Shown piece by piece: positions 1-11,255 of a stretch of 64,000 nt of DNA (its first letter is position 1; the number at the start of each line of letters is the position of its first letter). The notes below the pieces were generated by a model. That model searched no databases. It was not told the origin of the DNA and was given only the letters and a program-made list of their open reading frames with translations. The stretch covers positions 372,001 to 436,000 of the forward strand of contig NZ_FAOZ01000004.1 in the NCBI RefSeq assembly GCF_001536285.1. Reading direction: 5' to 3'. Made by a program: the position numbers and the translations under genes. Source of the stretch: Parafrankia irregularis. GTDB taxonomy: Bacteria > Actinomycetota > Actinomycetes > Frankiales > Frankiaceae.

Positions 1-684
1 GAGGGGGCGCAGGGCGTCCTGCTCGACGAGTGGCATGGCTTCCACCCGTTCACGACCTGGTCGACGACGACCGCGCGCAACGCCGAGGAGCTGCTGGCCG
101 AGGTGGGCCGGGGCGGGACGGCTCGGCGCCTCGGAGTCGTGCGTGCCTACACGACCCGCCATGGGCCGGGGCCGCTGGTGACCGAGGACGCGGAGCTGAC
201 CGTCGCGTTGCCGGACGTCCACAACGGGACCGGCCGGTGGCAGGGGGCGTTCCGGGTGGGTCACTTCGACGCGGTCGCGCACCGGTACGCGGTCGAGGCC
301 GCCGGCGGGGTGGACGCGCTCGCGCTCACGCACCTGGACGTGGTCGAGCGGCTGCCGCCGGGGCTGGGGCTGCGGGTCTGCGATGCCTACCGGATCGACG
401 GGGCGACGGTCAGCCGGCTGCTGCCGGGGCCTCCCGGCGATCTGGACCGGCAGGGGGCGCTGACCCGCAGGCTTGCGCGCGCCGAGCCGGTGCTCGGCGC
501 GCGCCCCGACGTCGATGCCTGGCCCGATCTGGTGACCGAGCTGTTGGACGCGCCGGTGACGCTGCTCTCACGCGGCCCGCGCGCCGCGGACAAGCAGGTC
601 ACCGGACAGGCAGGTCACCCGACAGGCAGGTCACCGGACAGGCTCAGTGCAGGGGCCCCATGCAGTCCTTGCACCGCTCGCTGA
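1..684 (+). CDS. Adenylosuccinate synthetase-like protein (5' end outside window)
   Basis: The frame is open from base 1, so the N-terminal part lies outside the window; 227 codons are visible. They start with EGAQGVLLDE and continue with VRAYTTRHGPGPLVTE, GHFDAVAHRYAV, DALALTHLDV and RVCDAYRIDG. These correspond in order to conserved blocks of PurA, which joins IMP and aspartate using GTP in AMP synthesis. The motif near the end, TLLSRGPR, matches the family C-terminus, so the gene looks complete at this end. It is clearly divergent (EWHGFHPFTTW in place of the usual DxxHGTYPFVTSS type), so a paralog of different specificity is possible. The last ~30 residues are encoded by a tandem repeat and overlap the convergent gene by 41 bp. 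Confidence 0.75.
   Translation, partial: EGAQGVLLDEWHGFHPFTTWSTTTARNAEELLAEVGRGGTARRLGVVRAYTTRHGPGPLVTEDAELTVALPDVHNGTGRWQGAFRVGHFDAVAHRYAVEAAGGVDALALTHLDVVERLPPGLGLRVCDAYRIDGATVSRLLPGPPGDLDRQGALTRRLARAEPVLGARPDVDAWPDLVTELLDAPVTLLSRGPRAADKQVTGQAGHPTGRSPDRLSAGAPCSPCTAR
595..642. repeat. Three 16-bp tandem repeats
   Basis: The unit CAGGTCACCGGACAGG occurs three times back to back (595-610, 611-626, 627-642), with one mismatch in the middle copy. It encodes the C-terminal tail of the adenylosuccinate synthetase-like protein and sits just before the end of the convergent gene. Because 16 is not a multiple of 3, each change in copy number would shift the reading frame and move the stop codon. Confidence 0.9.
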
Positions 685-1081
685 GGATGGACAGGAGCTC
701 GACCGCCTTGATCGAGGCGTCCCGCACCTTGGCGAGGTCCTGTGAGGAGTTCAGCCGCAGCAGCGCGGCCTCCGCGCCGTCGGTGGCGCCTTCGCTGAGC
801 GCTTCGACGATCTCCGCCGCCGGGGTGCCGTACTGGTACAACAGCACCTGCTTGTCCTGATAGGACGGCAGCTCGGCGGGGAGATGGCCGAGGCCGACTC
901 CGGCGAGTTTCCGGCTGAGTATCTGTCGTACATTGGTGCCGAGCCGGCCATAGCCGCCGATCTCACGCAGGACTGCCATGTCGATGCGATAGACACCGTT
1001 GTTGCCGACGACCGCGGTGCGCAGGTCTTCCCATGAGATGGGCGAGCCGGACCAGGCGTCGACGGCCTGAGCTTCCGTCAC
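644..1081 (-). CDS. Hypothetical protein with C-terminal CxxC
   Basis: I do not recognise this 145-residue product. It is acidic to neutral with no signal peptide or membrane segment. It has a helical-looking middle (LGTNVRQILSRKL, GHLPAELPSYQDK) and ends in SERCKDCMGPLH, a CxxC that could bind metal. The GTG at 1081 lies directly against a purine-rich AGGAA, so the true start may be further in, for example the ATG of MAVLREIGG. It converges on the PurA-like gene and diverges from nifH. Its position beside the nif leader does not by itself imply a nif role. Confidence 0.6.
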   Translation of the reverse strand: MTEAQAVDAWSGSPISWEDLRTAVVGNNGVYRIDMAVLREIGGYGRLGTNVRQILSRKLAGVGLGHLPAELPSYQDKQVLLYQYGTPAAEIVEALSEGATDGAEAALLRLNSSQDLAKVRDASIKAVELLSILSERCKDCMGPLH

Positions 1082-2870
<1,789 letters not shown>

Positions 2871-2922
2871 CCTCCTCCGCCCACCACCGGCTTCAGTCAC
2901 CGTCGAGGATGAGGTTCCGATC

Positions 2923-4383
2923 ATGACGACGACGCCGACCCCGCCGCGGGCCGAGACCGAGGCGATGATCGCCGAAGTCCTGTCGCACTACCCCGCGAAG
3001 GCGGCCAAGTTCCGCGCCAAGCACATCAAGGCCAACGACCCCGAGGGGTCGAAGGAGTGCGAGGTCAAGTCCAACATCAAGTCCCGCCCCGGAGTCATGA
3101 CGATCCGTGGCTGCGCCTACGCCGGTTCCAAGGGCGTGGTGTGGGGGCCGGTGAAGGACCTGGTCACCATCAGCCACGGCCCCGTCGGCTGTGGCCAGTA
3201 CTCCTGGGCCACCCGTCGTAACTACGCCCGCGGCCCGTGGGGTGTCACCAACTTCGCCGCGATGCAGGTCACCACGGACTTCCAGGAGAAGGACATCGTC
3301 TTCGGCGGTGACCCCAAGCTGGCGCAGGTCTGTGACGAGATCAACGAGCTGTTCCCGCTGGCCAAGGGCATCTCGGTGCAGTCCGAGTGCCCGATCGGTC
3401 TGATCGGTGACGACATCGAGGCCACGGCCCGCGCGGCCACGAAGAAGCTCGGCAAGCCGGTCATCCCGGTTCGTTGCGAGGGCTTCCGCGGTGTCTCCCA
3501 GTCGCTGGGCCACCACATCGCCAACGACGCCGTCCGTGACCACGTGCTCGGCACCGGTGGCGCGAACCACGTCTCCACCCCGTACGACGTCGCGCTCATC
3601 GGCGACTACAACATCGGTGGTGACGTCTGGGCCTCCCGCCGGATCCTGGAGGACATGGGCCTGCGGATCATCGCCCAGTGGTCCGGTGACGGCACGATCA
3701 ACGAGATGGCCTCGACGCACCTGTCGAAGCTGAACCTGATCCACTGCTACCGGTCGATGAACTACATCTGCACCACCATGGAGGAGCGCTACGGCACTCC
3801 GTGGATGGAGTTCAACTTCTTCGGCCCGTCGAAGATCGTCAAGTCGATGCGTGCCATCGCGGAGAAGTTCGACGAGACGATCCAGGCCAAGACCGAGGCC
3901 GCGATCGCCCGGTACGAGAAGCAGTTCGAAGAGATCATCAAGGCCTTCCGGCCGCGGCTCGAGGGCAAGCGGGTCATGCTCGCCGTCGGTGGCCTGCGCC
4001 CCCGCCACACCATCGGCGCCTACGAGGACCTCGGCATGGAGGTCATCGGCACGGGTTACGAGTTCGCGCACAAGGACGACTACACCCGTACCTACGGGAT
4101 GCTCAAGGAAGGTGTCGTCCTCTACGACGACCCGACCGCGTTCGAGATCGAAGAGTTCGCCAAGCACCTGAAGCCGGACCTCATGGGTGCGGGCGTCAAG
4201 GAGAAGTACGTCTTCCACAAGATGGGCATCCCCTTCCGCCAGATGCACTCCTGGGACTACTCCGGCCCGTACCACGGTGTCGACGGCTTCGCGGTCTTCG
4301 CCCGGGACATGGACATGGCCATCAACAGCCCGACCTGGGACCTGATGGAGACCCCGTGGTCGAAGTCCGGAGAAGTCTTCTGA
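2923..4383 (+). CDS. nifD: Nitrogenase molybdenum-iron protein alpha chain NifD
   Basis: The alpha subunit of the MoFe protein, 486 aa, which holds the FeMo-cofactor where N2 is reduced. P-cluster ligands are visible as Cys64 (IRGCAYAG), Cys90 (GPVGCGQYS) and Cys156 ([11 protein letters not shown]). FeMo-cofactor ligands are Cys275 ([11 protein letters not shown]) and His442 ([12 protein letters not shown]). The SLGHHIAND motif supplies the active-site histidine. Length and all key residues fit the molybdenum enzyme, not Vnf or Anf. It is followed by a 166-bp gap with a strong hairpin before nifK. Confidence 0.99.
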   Translation: MTTTPTPPRAETEAMIAEVLSHYPAKAAKFRAKHIKANDPEGSKECEVKSNIKSRPGVMTIRGCAYAGSKGVVWGPVKDLVTISHGPVGCGQYSWATRRNYARGPWGVTNFAAMQVTTDFQEKDIVFGGDPKLAQVCDEINELFPLAKGISVQSECPIGLIGDDIEATARAATKKLGKPVIPVRCEGFRGVSQSLGHHIANDAVRDHVLGTGGANHVSTPYDVALIGDYNIGGDVWASRRILEDMGLRIIAQWSGDGTINEMASTHLSKLNLIHCYRSMNYICTTMEERYGTPWMEFNFFGPSKIVKSMRAIAEKFDETIQAKTEAAIARYEKQFEEIIKAFRPRLEGKRVMLAVGGLRPRHTIGAYEDLGMEVIGTGYEFAHKDDYTRTYGMLKEGVVLYDDPTAFEIEEFAKHLKPDLMGAGVKEKYVFHKMGIPFRQMHSWDYSGPYHGVDGFAVFARDMDMAINSPTWDLMETPWSKSGEVF

Positions 4384-4400
4384 GCGAGTAGTCCGGCTCC

Positions 4401-4446
4401 GCCGGCAACCACCGGCGACCACCGGTGATCACCGGTGGCTGCCGGC
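4401..4446 (+). promoter_or_regulatory. Hairpin between nifD and nifK
   Basis: A perfect 20-bp palindrome CCACCGGTGATCACCGGTGG lies at 4419-4438, enclosed by GCCGGCA (4401-4407) and TGCCGGC (4440-4446). The alternative fold pairs the outer 15 bases with one mismatch. It has no T-tract and nifK follows with its own strong ribosome site. A role in transcript stability, processing or partial attenuation between nifD and nifK is more likely than full termination. Confidence 0.7.
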
Positions 4447-4549
4447 GGCCATCAGTGGGCCTTCTCCATCTCACGGGGCACGGCCAGGAACCGTGAGCCC
4501 GAGCTGGCGATGGAAAAGGCTCAAGTCACGGCAGAAAGGAGGAGGTCCG

Positions 4550-6109
4550 GTGACGACGACTCCCGAGACGAACAGTCACATCCCGCTGAAGGTCCTCGAC
4601 CACACCGAGCTGTTCAAGGACGAGGTCTACACCAAGCAGTTCGAGACCAAGCGCGAGTTCGAGAACGGTGCGGACGACGCCGAGGTCAACCGGGTCCTGG
4701 AGTGGACCCGCACCTGGGAGTACCGCGAGAAGAACTTCGCCCGCGAGGCCCTGACCGTCAACCCGGCCAAGGCCTGCCAGCCGCTCGGTGCCGTGCTCGC
4801 GGCCATCGGCTTCGAGGGCACGCTGCCCATCGTGCACGGGTCGCAGGGCTGCGTCGCGTACTTCCGCAGCCACTTCGCGCGGCACTTCAAGGAGCCCGTC
4901 CCGGCGGCCTCCACCTCCATGACCGAGGACGCGGCGGTCTTCGGCGGGATCAACAACCTGGTCGAGTCGTTCGCGAACGCGACGGCGCTGTACAAGCCGA
5001 AGCACATCGCGGTCAGCACCACCTGCATGGCCGAGGTCATCGGCGAGGACCTCTTCGCCTACATCCGCACCGCGCGGGACCAGGAAGCCATCACCCAGGA
5101 CTACCCGGTCTCCTACGCCCACACCCCGAGCTTCGTGGGCTCGCACCTCAACGGCTACGACGTGATGGTCAAGGGCATCCTTGACATGGTCACCGAGCTG
5201 CCCGAGGCCAAGAAGGCGCCGGAGACCGGCGGGAAGCCGCAGCTCAACGTCTTCCCCGGCTTCGAGACCTACCTCGGCAACCTGCGCGAGTACCGCCGGA
5301 TGCTCGAGCTGCTGGGTGTCTCCCCGCTGATCCTGGGTGACCACTCCGACGCGCTCGACTCGCCGGCGAACGGGGAGTACGACCTCTACCCCGGTGGCAC
5401 CAAGCTGGCGGACGCGGCGACGGCCAAGCACAGCAAGGCCAGCGTCGTCCTGCAGGAATCCACCATGCGCCGGACGGCGGAGCTCGTCCGGGACAAGTGG
5501 AAGCAGGAGACGGTCGTCCTGGAGACCCCGATCGGCATCCGGGGCACCGACCAGTTCGTGAAGGAGATCGCGCGGCTCTCCGGCCAGCCGGTGCCGGCCG
5601 AGCTCACCCTCGAGCGCGGCCGTCTCGTCGACGCCCTCGCCGACTCGCACGCCTACCTGCACGGCAAGCGGGTCGCGATCGCCGGCGACCCGGACCTGGT
5701 CATCGCGCTGACCCGGTTCGTGCTGGAGTGCGGCATGGTGCCGGTGCACCTGGTCAGCACCAACGCGGACAGCAGCTTCAAGGCGCGCATGGAGAAGGTG
5801 CTCTCCGCGAGCAAGTTCGGCGACGCGGCCACCGTCTGGCCGGAGAAGGACCTGTGGCACCTGCGGTCGCTGGTCTTCACCGAGCCGGTCGACCTGCTCA
5901 TCGGCAGCACCTACCTGAAGTACATCTCCCGCGAGGCGAACGTCCCCCTCGTCCGGGTCGGATTCCCGATCTTCGACCGTCACCACCTGCACCGCCAGGC
6001 GACGATCGGGTACACCGGCGGGCTGAACCTGCTCACCCAGCTGGTCAACACCATGCTGGACGAGCTCGACCGCTCCAGCCTGCCGCATAGCTTCGACGCC
6101 GTGCGCTAG
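4550..6109 (+). CDS. nifK: Nitrogenase molybdenum-iron protein beta chain NifK
   Basis: The beta subunit of the MoFe protein, 519 aa, sharing the P-cluster with NifD. Cysteine ligands are Cys76 (KACQPLGA), Cys101 ([12 protein letters not shown]) and Cys159 ([11 protein letters not shown]). The conserved C-terminal [12 protein letters not shown] and GYTGGLNLL follow. The GTG at 4550 is chosen because AAGGAGGAGG (about 4537-4546) lies just upstream and the protein then begins MTTTPE, close in style to NifD. An in-frame ATG at 4493 would add an unlikely 19-residue extension. A hairpin at 6113-6155 follows directly. Confidence 0.98.
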   Translation: MTTTPETNSHIPLKVLDHTELFKDEVYTKQFETKREFENGADDAEVNRVLEWTRTWEYREKNFAREALTVNPAKACQPLGAVLAAIGFEGTLPIVHGSQGCVAYFRSHFARHFKEPVPAASTSMTEDAAVFGGINNLVESFANATALYKPKHIAVSTTCMAEVIGEDLFAYIRTARDQEAITQDYPVSYAHTPSFVGSHLNGYDVMVKGILDMVTELPEAKKAPETGGKPQLNVFPGFETYLGNLREYRRMLELLGVSPLILGDHSDALDSPANGEYDLYPGGTKLADAATAKHSKASVVLQESTMRRTAELVRDKWKQETVVLETPIGIRGTDQFVKEIARLSGQPVPAELTLERGRLVDALADSHAYLHGKRVAIAGDPDLVIALTRFVLECGMVPVHLVSTNADSSFKARMEKVLSASKFGDAATVWPEKDLWHLRSLVFTEPVDLLIGSTYLKYISREANVPLVRVGFPIFDRHHLHRQATIGYTGGLNLLTQLVNTMLDELDRSSLPHSFDAVR

Positions 6110-6112
6110 GTC

Positions 6113-6155
6113 CCGTTCGGGGGATGCCTCCTGAGCATCGGCATCCCCCGAACGG
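6113..6155 (+). terminator. Perfect 16-bp stem-loop after nifK
   Basis: CCGTTCGGGGGATGCC (6113-6128) pairs exactly with 6140-6155 around an 11-nt loop, four bases after the nifK stop. There is no U-run, as is common for actinobacterial terminators. It sits at the junction between the highly expressed structural genes nifHDK and the assembly genes starting with nifE. It is therefore a good candidate for partial termination or 3'-end protection that sets the HDK to EN ratio. Confidence 0.75.
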
Positions 6156-6438
6156 TACGCACGGCCTTCCCAGTGGTCGGCCGGCTGGCGGCCCCACCCC
6201 CCCGCTCGGCCGGGGCCCCGCCCGTGGCGCCGGGACCGCGCCCCCACGTCACGAGAGCCGGCGCCCCGCCCCTGCCGGGGCCGGCCCCCCCGGCCGGCCG
6301 GCCACACCCCCCGACCCCCACCCGCGCCATACCAACTCCGCCGACAACCACTCCGGTTCAGAAGAACCGCTGGTCCATCGAACGGCCCCGCTCACCCAGC
6401 TCACCGAGGGCAACGCCCTCCCAAGCGGAGAGATCGCC
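6156..6438 (+). other. Non-coding leader of nifE
   Basis: Between the nifK hairpin and nifE the sequence is very C-rich (6190-6330) and holds no credible gene. The long space after a terminator-like hairpin suggests a second promoter for nifEN and the downstream genes, but I see no defined promoter motif. Confidence 0.4.
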
Positions 6439-7824
6439 ATGGCCGCCACTGACCGCGCAACTCTCTTCACCGAACCGGCCTGTGACCACAACCGCGAGAA
6501 GTCCGCGAAGGAGCGCAAGGCCGGCTGCCCCAAGCCCGCTCCTGGGGGCACGAGCGGGGGATGCACCTTCGACGGTGCGATGATCACCCTGGTTCCGATC
6601 GTTGACAGCGCCCATGTCGTGCACGGCCCCATCGCCTGCGCCGGCAACTCCTGGGACGGGCGGGGAAGCCTGTCGTCAGGACCTGACCTCTACCGACGCG
6701 GCTTCACCAGCGACGTCGGCGAGCAGGATGTGATCTTCGGCGGCGAACAGCGCCTGTTCGACACCATTCTCGAAGCCGTCGAGCGCCACCGCCCGCCAGC
6801 GGTGTTCGTCTACTCGACCTGCGTCACCGCCATGATCGGCGACGATCTCGACGCCGTGTGCGCCGCCGCCGCCACGCACACCGGTGTGCCGGTCATCCCG
6901 GTGCACGCGCCGGGATTCGTCGGCAACAAGAACCTAGGCAACAAGATCGCCGGTGACGCGCTGCTCGAGCACGTCATCGGCACGGTCGAACCGGCCGACG
7001 TGAGCGAGTACGACGTCAACCTGGTCGGCGAGTACAACATCGCCGGCGAGCTGTGGGACGTCCTGCCCACGCTGTCCAAGCTGGGCCTGCGGGTGCGGGC
7101 CTGCATCAGCGGGGACGCGCGCTACGCCGACGTCGCCGCCGCGCACCGGGCCCGCGCGACGATGGTCGTCTGCTCCCGGGCCCTGCTGGGGCTGGCCCGC
7201 GGGCTGGAGGAGCGCTACGACATCCCCTGGTTCGAGGGCAGCTTCTACGGCGTCCGGGCGATGAACGACACGCTGCGCCAGTTCGCCCGCCTGCTCGGCG
7301 GCGGCGCGCTCGCCGAACGGGCCGAGGAGCTGATCGAGCTCGAGCAGACCGCCGTCGACCTGGCCCTGGGGCCCTACCGGGAGCGGCTCGCCGGCAAGCG
7401 CGCCGTCCTCTACACCGGCGGGGTCAAGAGCTGGTCGATCGTCGCAGCGCTGCAGGACCTCGGGATCGAGGTCGTCGCCAACGGCATCACCAAGAGCTCC
7501 GACGGGGACGTCGAGAAGATCTCCGAGCTGCTCGGCCCGGATGCGAAGATCGTCTCCGAGGGCAGCCCGCGCGAGCTGCTGCGCATCGCGGACGAGACCC
7601 GCGCGGACATCCTGGTCGCCGGCGGGCGCAACATGTACACCGCGCTCAAGGGGCGGCTGCCCTTCCTGGACATCAACCAGGAGCGGCACATCCCCTACGC
7701 GGGCTACCGCGGCGCGGTCGAGCTCGCCCGCCGCCTCGACCTGGCCCTCACCAACCCGGTGTGGGAGCAGGTCCGTGCCCCCGCACCCTGGGACGTCGCC
7801 AGCACGTCGGCGGGGGTGGCGTGA
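6439..7824 (+). CDS. nifE: Nitrogenase FeMo-cofactor scaffold NifE
   Basis: The alpha-type subunit of the NifEN scaffold on which the NifB product is converted to FeMo-cofactor; 461 aa, homologous to NifD. It retains the cluster-binding cysteines in [32 protein letters not shown] and [14 protein letters not shown]. The NifD cofactor histidine region is replaced by the family form [16 protein letters not shown]. The ATG at 6439 is preferred because it follows GGAG and gives the usual NifE N-terminus; upstream in-frame codons translate the C-rich leader. Its stop overlaps the nifN ATG by one base. Confidence 0.96.
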   Translation: MAATDRATLFTEPACDHNREKSAKERKAGCPKPAPGGTSGGCTFDGAMITLVPIVDSAHVVHGPIACAGNSWDGRGSLSSGPDLYRRGFTSDVGEQDVIFGGEQRLFDTILEAVERHRPPAVFVYSTCVTAMIGDDLDAVCAAAATHTGVPVIPVHAPGFVGNKNLGNKIAGDALLEHVIGTVEPADVSEYDVNLVGEYNIAGELWDVLPTLSKLGLRVRACISGDARYADVAAAHRARATMVVCSRALLGLARGLEERYDIPWFEGSFYGVRAMNDTLRQFARLLGGGALAERAEELIELEQTAVDLALGPYRERLAGKRAVLYTGGVKSWSIVAALQDLGIEVVANGITKSSDGDVEKISELLGPDAKIVSEGSPRELLRIADETRADILVAGGRNMYTALKGRLPFLDINQERHIPYAGYRGAVELARRLDLALTNPVWEQVRAPAPWDVASTSAGVA

Positions 7825-9368
7825 TGGCGCGGGTCGTCACGAGCAGCCGGCGGGCCGGCCTGGACCCGCTGAAGTTCAGCCAGCCCCTCGGCGGCGCCCT
7901 GGTCTTCCTCGGCCTCGCCAGCTCCATGCCGGTGATGCACGGCTCGAAGGGCTGCGCGTCGTTCGCCAAGGCGCTGCTCACCCGGCACTTCAACGAGCCC
8001 GTTCCGCTGCAGACCACCGGGATCACCGAGGTCACCGCGGTCATGGGCAGCGGTGAGGAGCTCGTGGTGCACCTGGACGCGATCCGCGCCAAGCAGCGCC
8101 CAGAGATCATCGGGCTGCTGACCACCGGGGTCACCGAGGTCAGCGGCGAGGACGTCGCCGGCCAGATGCGCCAGTACATCGCGATGATGGAGCACACCAC
8201 TCCCGAGGGCGCCCCGCTGATCGTGCGGGTGTCGACGCCTGACTTCGTCGGCGGCCTGTCGGACGGCTGGTCGGCCGCGTTGCGGGCGCTCGTCACGACG
8301 GTGCCCTTCGACGGGCCCGACCCCGATGGCCACGACCCTGACGGATCCGACCCTGACGGCCTCGAGCGTGGGAACACGGTCGCGGTGCTCGTCGGCCCGT
8401 CCCTGACCGCCGCGGACCTCGACGAGCTGAGCGCGCTGATCCGCTCGTTCGGGCTGAGCCCGGTCCTCGTCCCGGACCTGTCGGGCTCGCTGGACGGGCA
8501 CCTCGCCCCGGCCTGGCAGCCGACGACGACCGGCGGGACGGACCTGACCCGGCTGCGCCGCCTCGACCGCGCGGACCTGGTGATCACCGTCGGGGCGACC
8601 GCGGCCGCCGCCGGTGCCGACCTCGCCGGCCGCACCGACGCCGATCTCCTGCACTATGACCACCTCAGTGGCCTGCGGGCGGTGGACGGGCTGGTCAGCG
8701 ACCTGATGGCCCGGTCCGGCCGTGGTCCGTCCTACGAGGTGCGCCGGGCCCGGGCCCGGCTCGCCGACGGTCTGCTCGACACCCACTTCTACCTGGGCGG
8801 CGCCCGGGTCGCGCTCGCGATGGAGCCCGAGGCGCTGGTCGCCGTCGGCTCGCTGCTGTGCGACGTCGGTGTCGAGATCGTGGCGGCAGTCTCCCCGACG
8901 GACGCCCCCGTGCTGGCGACCGCCCCGTGGGACGAGATCGTCATCGGCGACCTGGCCGACCTGGAGGAGCGGGCGGTCGAGGGCGGTGCGGAGCTGGTCA
9001 TCGGCTCCAGCCACACCCGGGCGGTCGCCGACCGCATCGGCATCCCGCACCTGCCGGTCGGCTTCCCGATCTACGACCGGCTCGGCGCGGCCCTGCGCAC
9101 CACCGCCGGGTACAGCGGCAGCCTGCGGCTCCTGGTGGACGCGGCGAACCGGCTGCTCGACCACCACCACCAGCACGCGGAGCACCCGCACGCGGAGCAC
9201 CAGCAGGCAGAGCACCAGCACATCGAGCACCAGCACGCCGACCACCGCGCGGAACCGCACCGGGACCACCCGGGCCACCGCGCCGAGCGCAGCGACGTCG
9301 ACCTCAGCCCGCACCCGATCGACCCGTTCGACGATCTCGACGTTCTGTGCGAGGAGCCCTCATGTTGA
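7824..9368 (+). CDS. nifN: FeMo-cofactor scaffold NifN with a His-rich C-terminal tail
   Basis: The beta-type subunit of the NifEN scaffold, 514 aa, homologous to Nif[16 protein letters not shown] opens the protein; Cys44 in HGSKGCASF is the conserved cysteine; [20 protein letters not shown] and [13 protein letters not shown] follow. Two additions are unusual: a DPDG repeat insertion near residues 165-178, and a tail (residues 446-514) with 15 histidines between residues 447 and 485, encoded by 15-bp tandem repeats, ending in two cysteines (509, 514). Most NifN proteins stop near residue 440-460. The tail probably binds metal, but that is inference. It overlaps nifX by 7 bp. Confidence 0.95.
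   Translation: MARVVTSSRRAGLDPLKFSQPLGGALVFLGLASSMPVMHGSKGCASFAKALLTRHFNEPVPLQTTGITEVTAVMGSGEELVVHLDAIRAKQRPEIIGLLTTGVTEVSGEDVAGQMRQYIAMMEHTTPEGAPLIVRVSTPDFVGGLSDGWSAALRALVTTVPFDGPDPDGHDPDGSDPDGLERGNTVAVLVGPSLTAADLDELSALIRSFGLSPVLVPDLSGSLDGHLAPAWQPTTTGGTDLTRLRRLDRADLVITVGATAAAAGADLAGRTDADLLHYDHLSGLRAVDGLVSDLMARSGRGPSYEVRRARARLADGLLDTHFYLGGARVALAMEPEALVAVGSLLCDVGVEIVAAVSPTDAPVLATAPWDEIVIGDLADLEERAVEGGAELVIGSSHTRAVADRIGIPHLPVGFPIYDRLGAALRTTAGYSGSLRLLVDAANRLLDHHHQHAEHPHAEHQQAEHQHIEHQHADHRAEPHRDHPGHRAERSDVDLSPHPIDPFDDLDVLCEEPSC
9174..9248 (+). repeat. Five 15-bp repeats encoding the NifN histidine tail
   Basis: Units of 15 bp related to CACGCGGAGCACCAG lie at 9174, 9189, 9204, 9219 and 9234. They encode [20 protein letters not shown] and HADHR. 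The period is a multiple of 3, so copy number can change without breaking the frame. Confidence 0.9.
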
Positions 9369-9823
9369 AGATCGCCTTCGCGACCGGCGACGGAAGCGCC
9401 GTCGACCAGCACTTCGGCTGGTGCCGCCGGTTCGACGTCTACGAGGTCGGACCACAGGGCTACCGACTGTTCGAGACACGCGAGCTCGGGCCGGCGGAGG
9501 AGGACGAGGAGGACAAGATCGCCTCTCGGCTCGCCGCCGTCACCGACTGCGCGATCCTCAACGTCTCCGACATCGGAGGGACCGCGGCCGCGAAGGTCAT
9601 CAAGGCCCAGATCTACCCGATGAAGGTCGCCAAGGGCACCGCGATCGACGGCCTGCTCACCAAGTTCGTCGACGTGCTCGCCGGCAGCCCGCCGCCGTGG
9701 CTGCGCAAGATCCTGCGGGCGCACAGCCCCCAGGAAGCTCCCGCCTGGACGCCGGCCACGACCGGTTCGTCCGCCTCGGATTCGGCCACGTCGACCCCGA
9801 CAACCATGGGAGGTACGGCATGA
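9362..9823 (+). CDS. nifX: FeMo-cofactor carrier/assembly protein NifX
   Basis: A 153-aa member of the dinitrogenase FeMo-cofactor biosynthesis family, which binds and passes NifB-cofactor and related intermediates between NifB, NifEN and NifDK. It starts [29 protein letters not shown], where the GxxVDQHFG motif is typical. [15 protein letters not shown] forms the family C-terminal motif, and a Ser/Thr/Ala-rich tail follows. The ATG at 9362 lies inside the end of nifN; its stop overlaps the next start by four bases. Confidence 0.95.
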   Translation: MLKIAFATGDGSAVDQHFGWCRRFDVYEVGPQGYRLFETRELGPAEEDEEDKIASRLAAVTDCAILNVSDIGGTAAAKVIKAQIYPMKVAKGTAIDGLLTKFVDVLAGSPPPWLRKILRAHSPQEAPAWTPATTGSSASDSATSTPTTMGGTA

Positions 9824-10287
9824 CCGCATCGACATCCGCGGCGAACGGGAAGGTCGAGGGGTTCCTGAAGGACCTCGCAGACCAGCTCCGCGCCGGCGAC
9901 ACCTACGGCAAGCTCGACAAGTTCTCGGACGAGGCGATGCTCGCCCCGTTCGTCCTCACGAAGGAGCAGCGGCGCCAGATCTCGGTGGCCTGCGACATCG
10001 ACGCGGTCATCGAGGCCCGGGTGCGCTCCTTCTACCAGGCGGTCGCCGCCGCGGTGGAGAAGGCGACCAGGGTCGAGACGACCACCGTGCTCGACCTGAA
10101 CCACGAGGGGTTCGGCCGGGTCGTCATCTTCGCGGGACGGCTCGTGGTGCTCTCCGACGTCCTGCGGGACGCCCAGCGCTTCGGCTTCAACTCCCTGGAG
10201 GACCTCGCCGCCCGCGGCGAGGCCTTCGTGACCGCCGCCGCCAAGTACGTCGACCAGTACCGGGAGGCTGCCCGCGATGACTCCTGA
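9820..10287 (+). CDS. NifX-associated nitrogen fixation protein (DUF269)
   Basis: A 155-aa protein of the NifX-associated family almost always encoded directly after nifX; its exact biochemical role is not settled. The segment [38 protein letters not shown] and the core [34 protein letters not shown]... match the family. A GGGAGG ribosome site precedes the ATG. It overlaps nifX and the next gene, so all three are translationally coupled. Confidence 0.92.
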   Translation: MTASTSAANGKVEGFLKDLADQLRAGDTYGKLDKFSDEAMLAPFVLTKEQRRQISVACDIDAVIEARVRSFYQAVAAAVEKATRVETTTVLDLNHEGFGRVVIFAGRLVVLSDVLRDAQRFGFNSLEDLAARGEAFVTAAAKYVDQYREAARDDS

Positions 10288-10504
10288 CACCAGCGCCGGC
10301 ACCGACGTCGCCGCCATCCAGACCCGGCTGCGCAAGATGAACAGCAAGGCGTCCCAGCTCAAGCTCGACCTGCACGACCTCTCCGAGGAGCTGCCGCTCG
10401 GCTGGGAGGGCATCCTCGACGTCGCCCGCCGCACCTACGACGCCTACGCCGAGGTCGCGGTGCTGGAGAACGAGCTGCGTGCGGCGAAGGAGGCGGCGAA
10501 GTGA
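10277..10504 (+). CDS. Small nif-associated DUF683/CCE_0567-type protein
   Basis: A 75-aa protein with a predicted all-helical hairpin: [20 protein letters not shown], then [19 protein letters not shown]. It belongs to the small family encoded next to the NifX-associated gene in most nif clusters, one member of which is a metalloprotein. The function is unproven. It overlaps the previous gene by 11 bp and nifW by four bp. Confidence 0.88.
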   Translation: MTPDTSAGTDVAAIQTRLRKMNSKASQLKLDLHDLSEELPLGWEGILDVARRTYDAYAEVAVLENELRAAKEAAK

Positions 10505-10887
10505 GCGCCGCCGGCCAGGTCGACGAGCAGCTCGCCGAGTTCCGGCGCTGCTCCACCGCCGAGCAGTACTTCGAGCTGCTCGACGTCGATTTCGACCCGC
10601 GGGTGGTGGCCGTCAACCGGCTGCACATCCTGCGCTACTTCGCGGGGGAGATCGCCGGCCTGCATGACGCGGAGGCCGGCTCGCAGTCGCCCGAGGAGCT
10701 GCTGCGCCACTACCGCGAGGCCCTGATCCGCTCGTACGAGGCCTTCACCACGGCGACGGCGCTGGACCACCGGCTGTTCAAGGTCCTCAAGGACCGCGCG
10801 CCGGAGCCGGAGGCCTTCGTCCCGGTTTCCGAGATCACCATCGAGCGTCCCGCGACCGCGGGCCCGCAGGGGAAGGAGCAGAGCTGA
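10501..10887 (+). CDS. nifW: Nitrogenase-stabilising protein NifW
   Basis: A 128-aa NifW, which in other diazotrophs associates with the MoFe protein, protects it from oxygen and helps its maturation. Typical family features are the start [36 protein letters not shown] and the segment [12 protein letters not shown]. It uses a GTG start that overlaps the upstream stop (GTGA), and its own stop overlaps the nifZ ATG. Confidence 0.95.
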   Translation: MSAAGQVDEQLAEFRRCSTAEQYFELLDVDFDPRVVAVNRLHILRYFAGEIAGLHDAEAGSQSPEELLRHYREALIRSYEAFTTATALDHRLFKVLKDRAPEPEAFVPVSEITIERPATAGPQGKEQS

Positions 10888-11255
10888 TGAGGTCGGCCTT
10901 CGACGTCGGCGATGTCGTCGCCACCACCAAGGCGCTGCGCCAGGACGGGACCTTCCCGGACCCGGACATCCCCACCGGCCAGATCCTGGTCGAGGAGGGC
11001 ACCCGCGGCGAGGTCATCAACGTGGGTCTCTACCTGCAGGAACACATCGTCTACGCGGTCGCCTTCGAGAACGGGCGCGTCGTCGGGGCCCTCGAGCGGG
11101 AGCTGGAGGCCGCGGGCCGCGAGTTCCGGCCCACCACGCCCGGCTACGCCGACCACACCCAGGACGGGGACACCGTCCACGCCACGAGTTCCGCGGCTGA
11201 CAGCAGCGTCGCCGTGACCAGCGGGACCACCGATGAGGAGGAGGGGCTGTCGTGA
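10887..11255 (+). CDS. nifZ: Nitrogenase maturation protein NifZ
   Basis: A 122-aa NifZ, which aids formation of the second P-cluster of the MoFe protein. The family core is visible as [18 protein letters not shown], followed by [24 protein letters not shown]. The last ~40 residues are a Thr/Ser/Asp-rich tail outside the conserved domain. It overlaps nifW upstream and the nifB GTG downstream. Confidence 0.94.
   Translation: MRSAFDVGDVVATTKALRQDGTFPDPDIPTGQILVEEGTRGEVINVGLYLQEHIVYAVAFENGRVVGALERELEAAGREFRPTTPGYADHTQDGDTVHATSSAADSSVAVTSGTTDEEEGLS

Noticed and set aside
9174-9248. CRISPR-like array in nifN
   Set aside because: Units are directly adjacent with no spacers and in frame with the gene; it is a coding tandem repeat.
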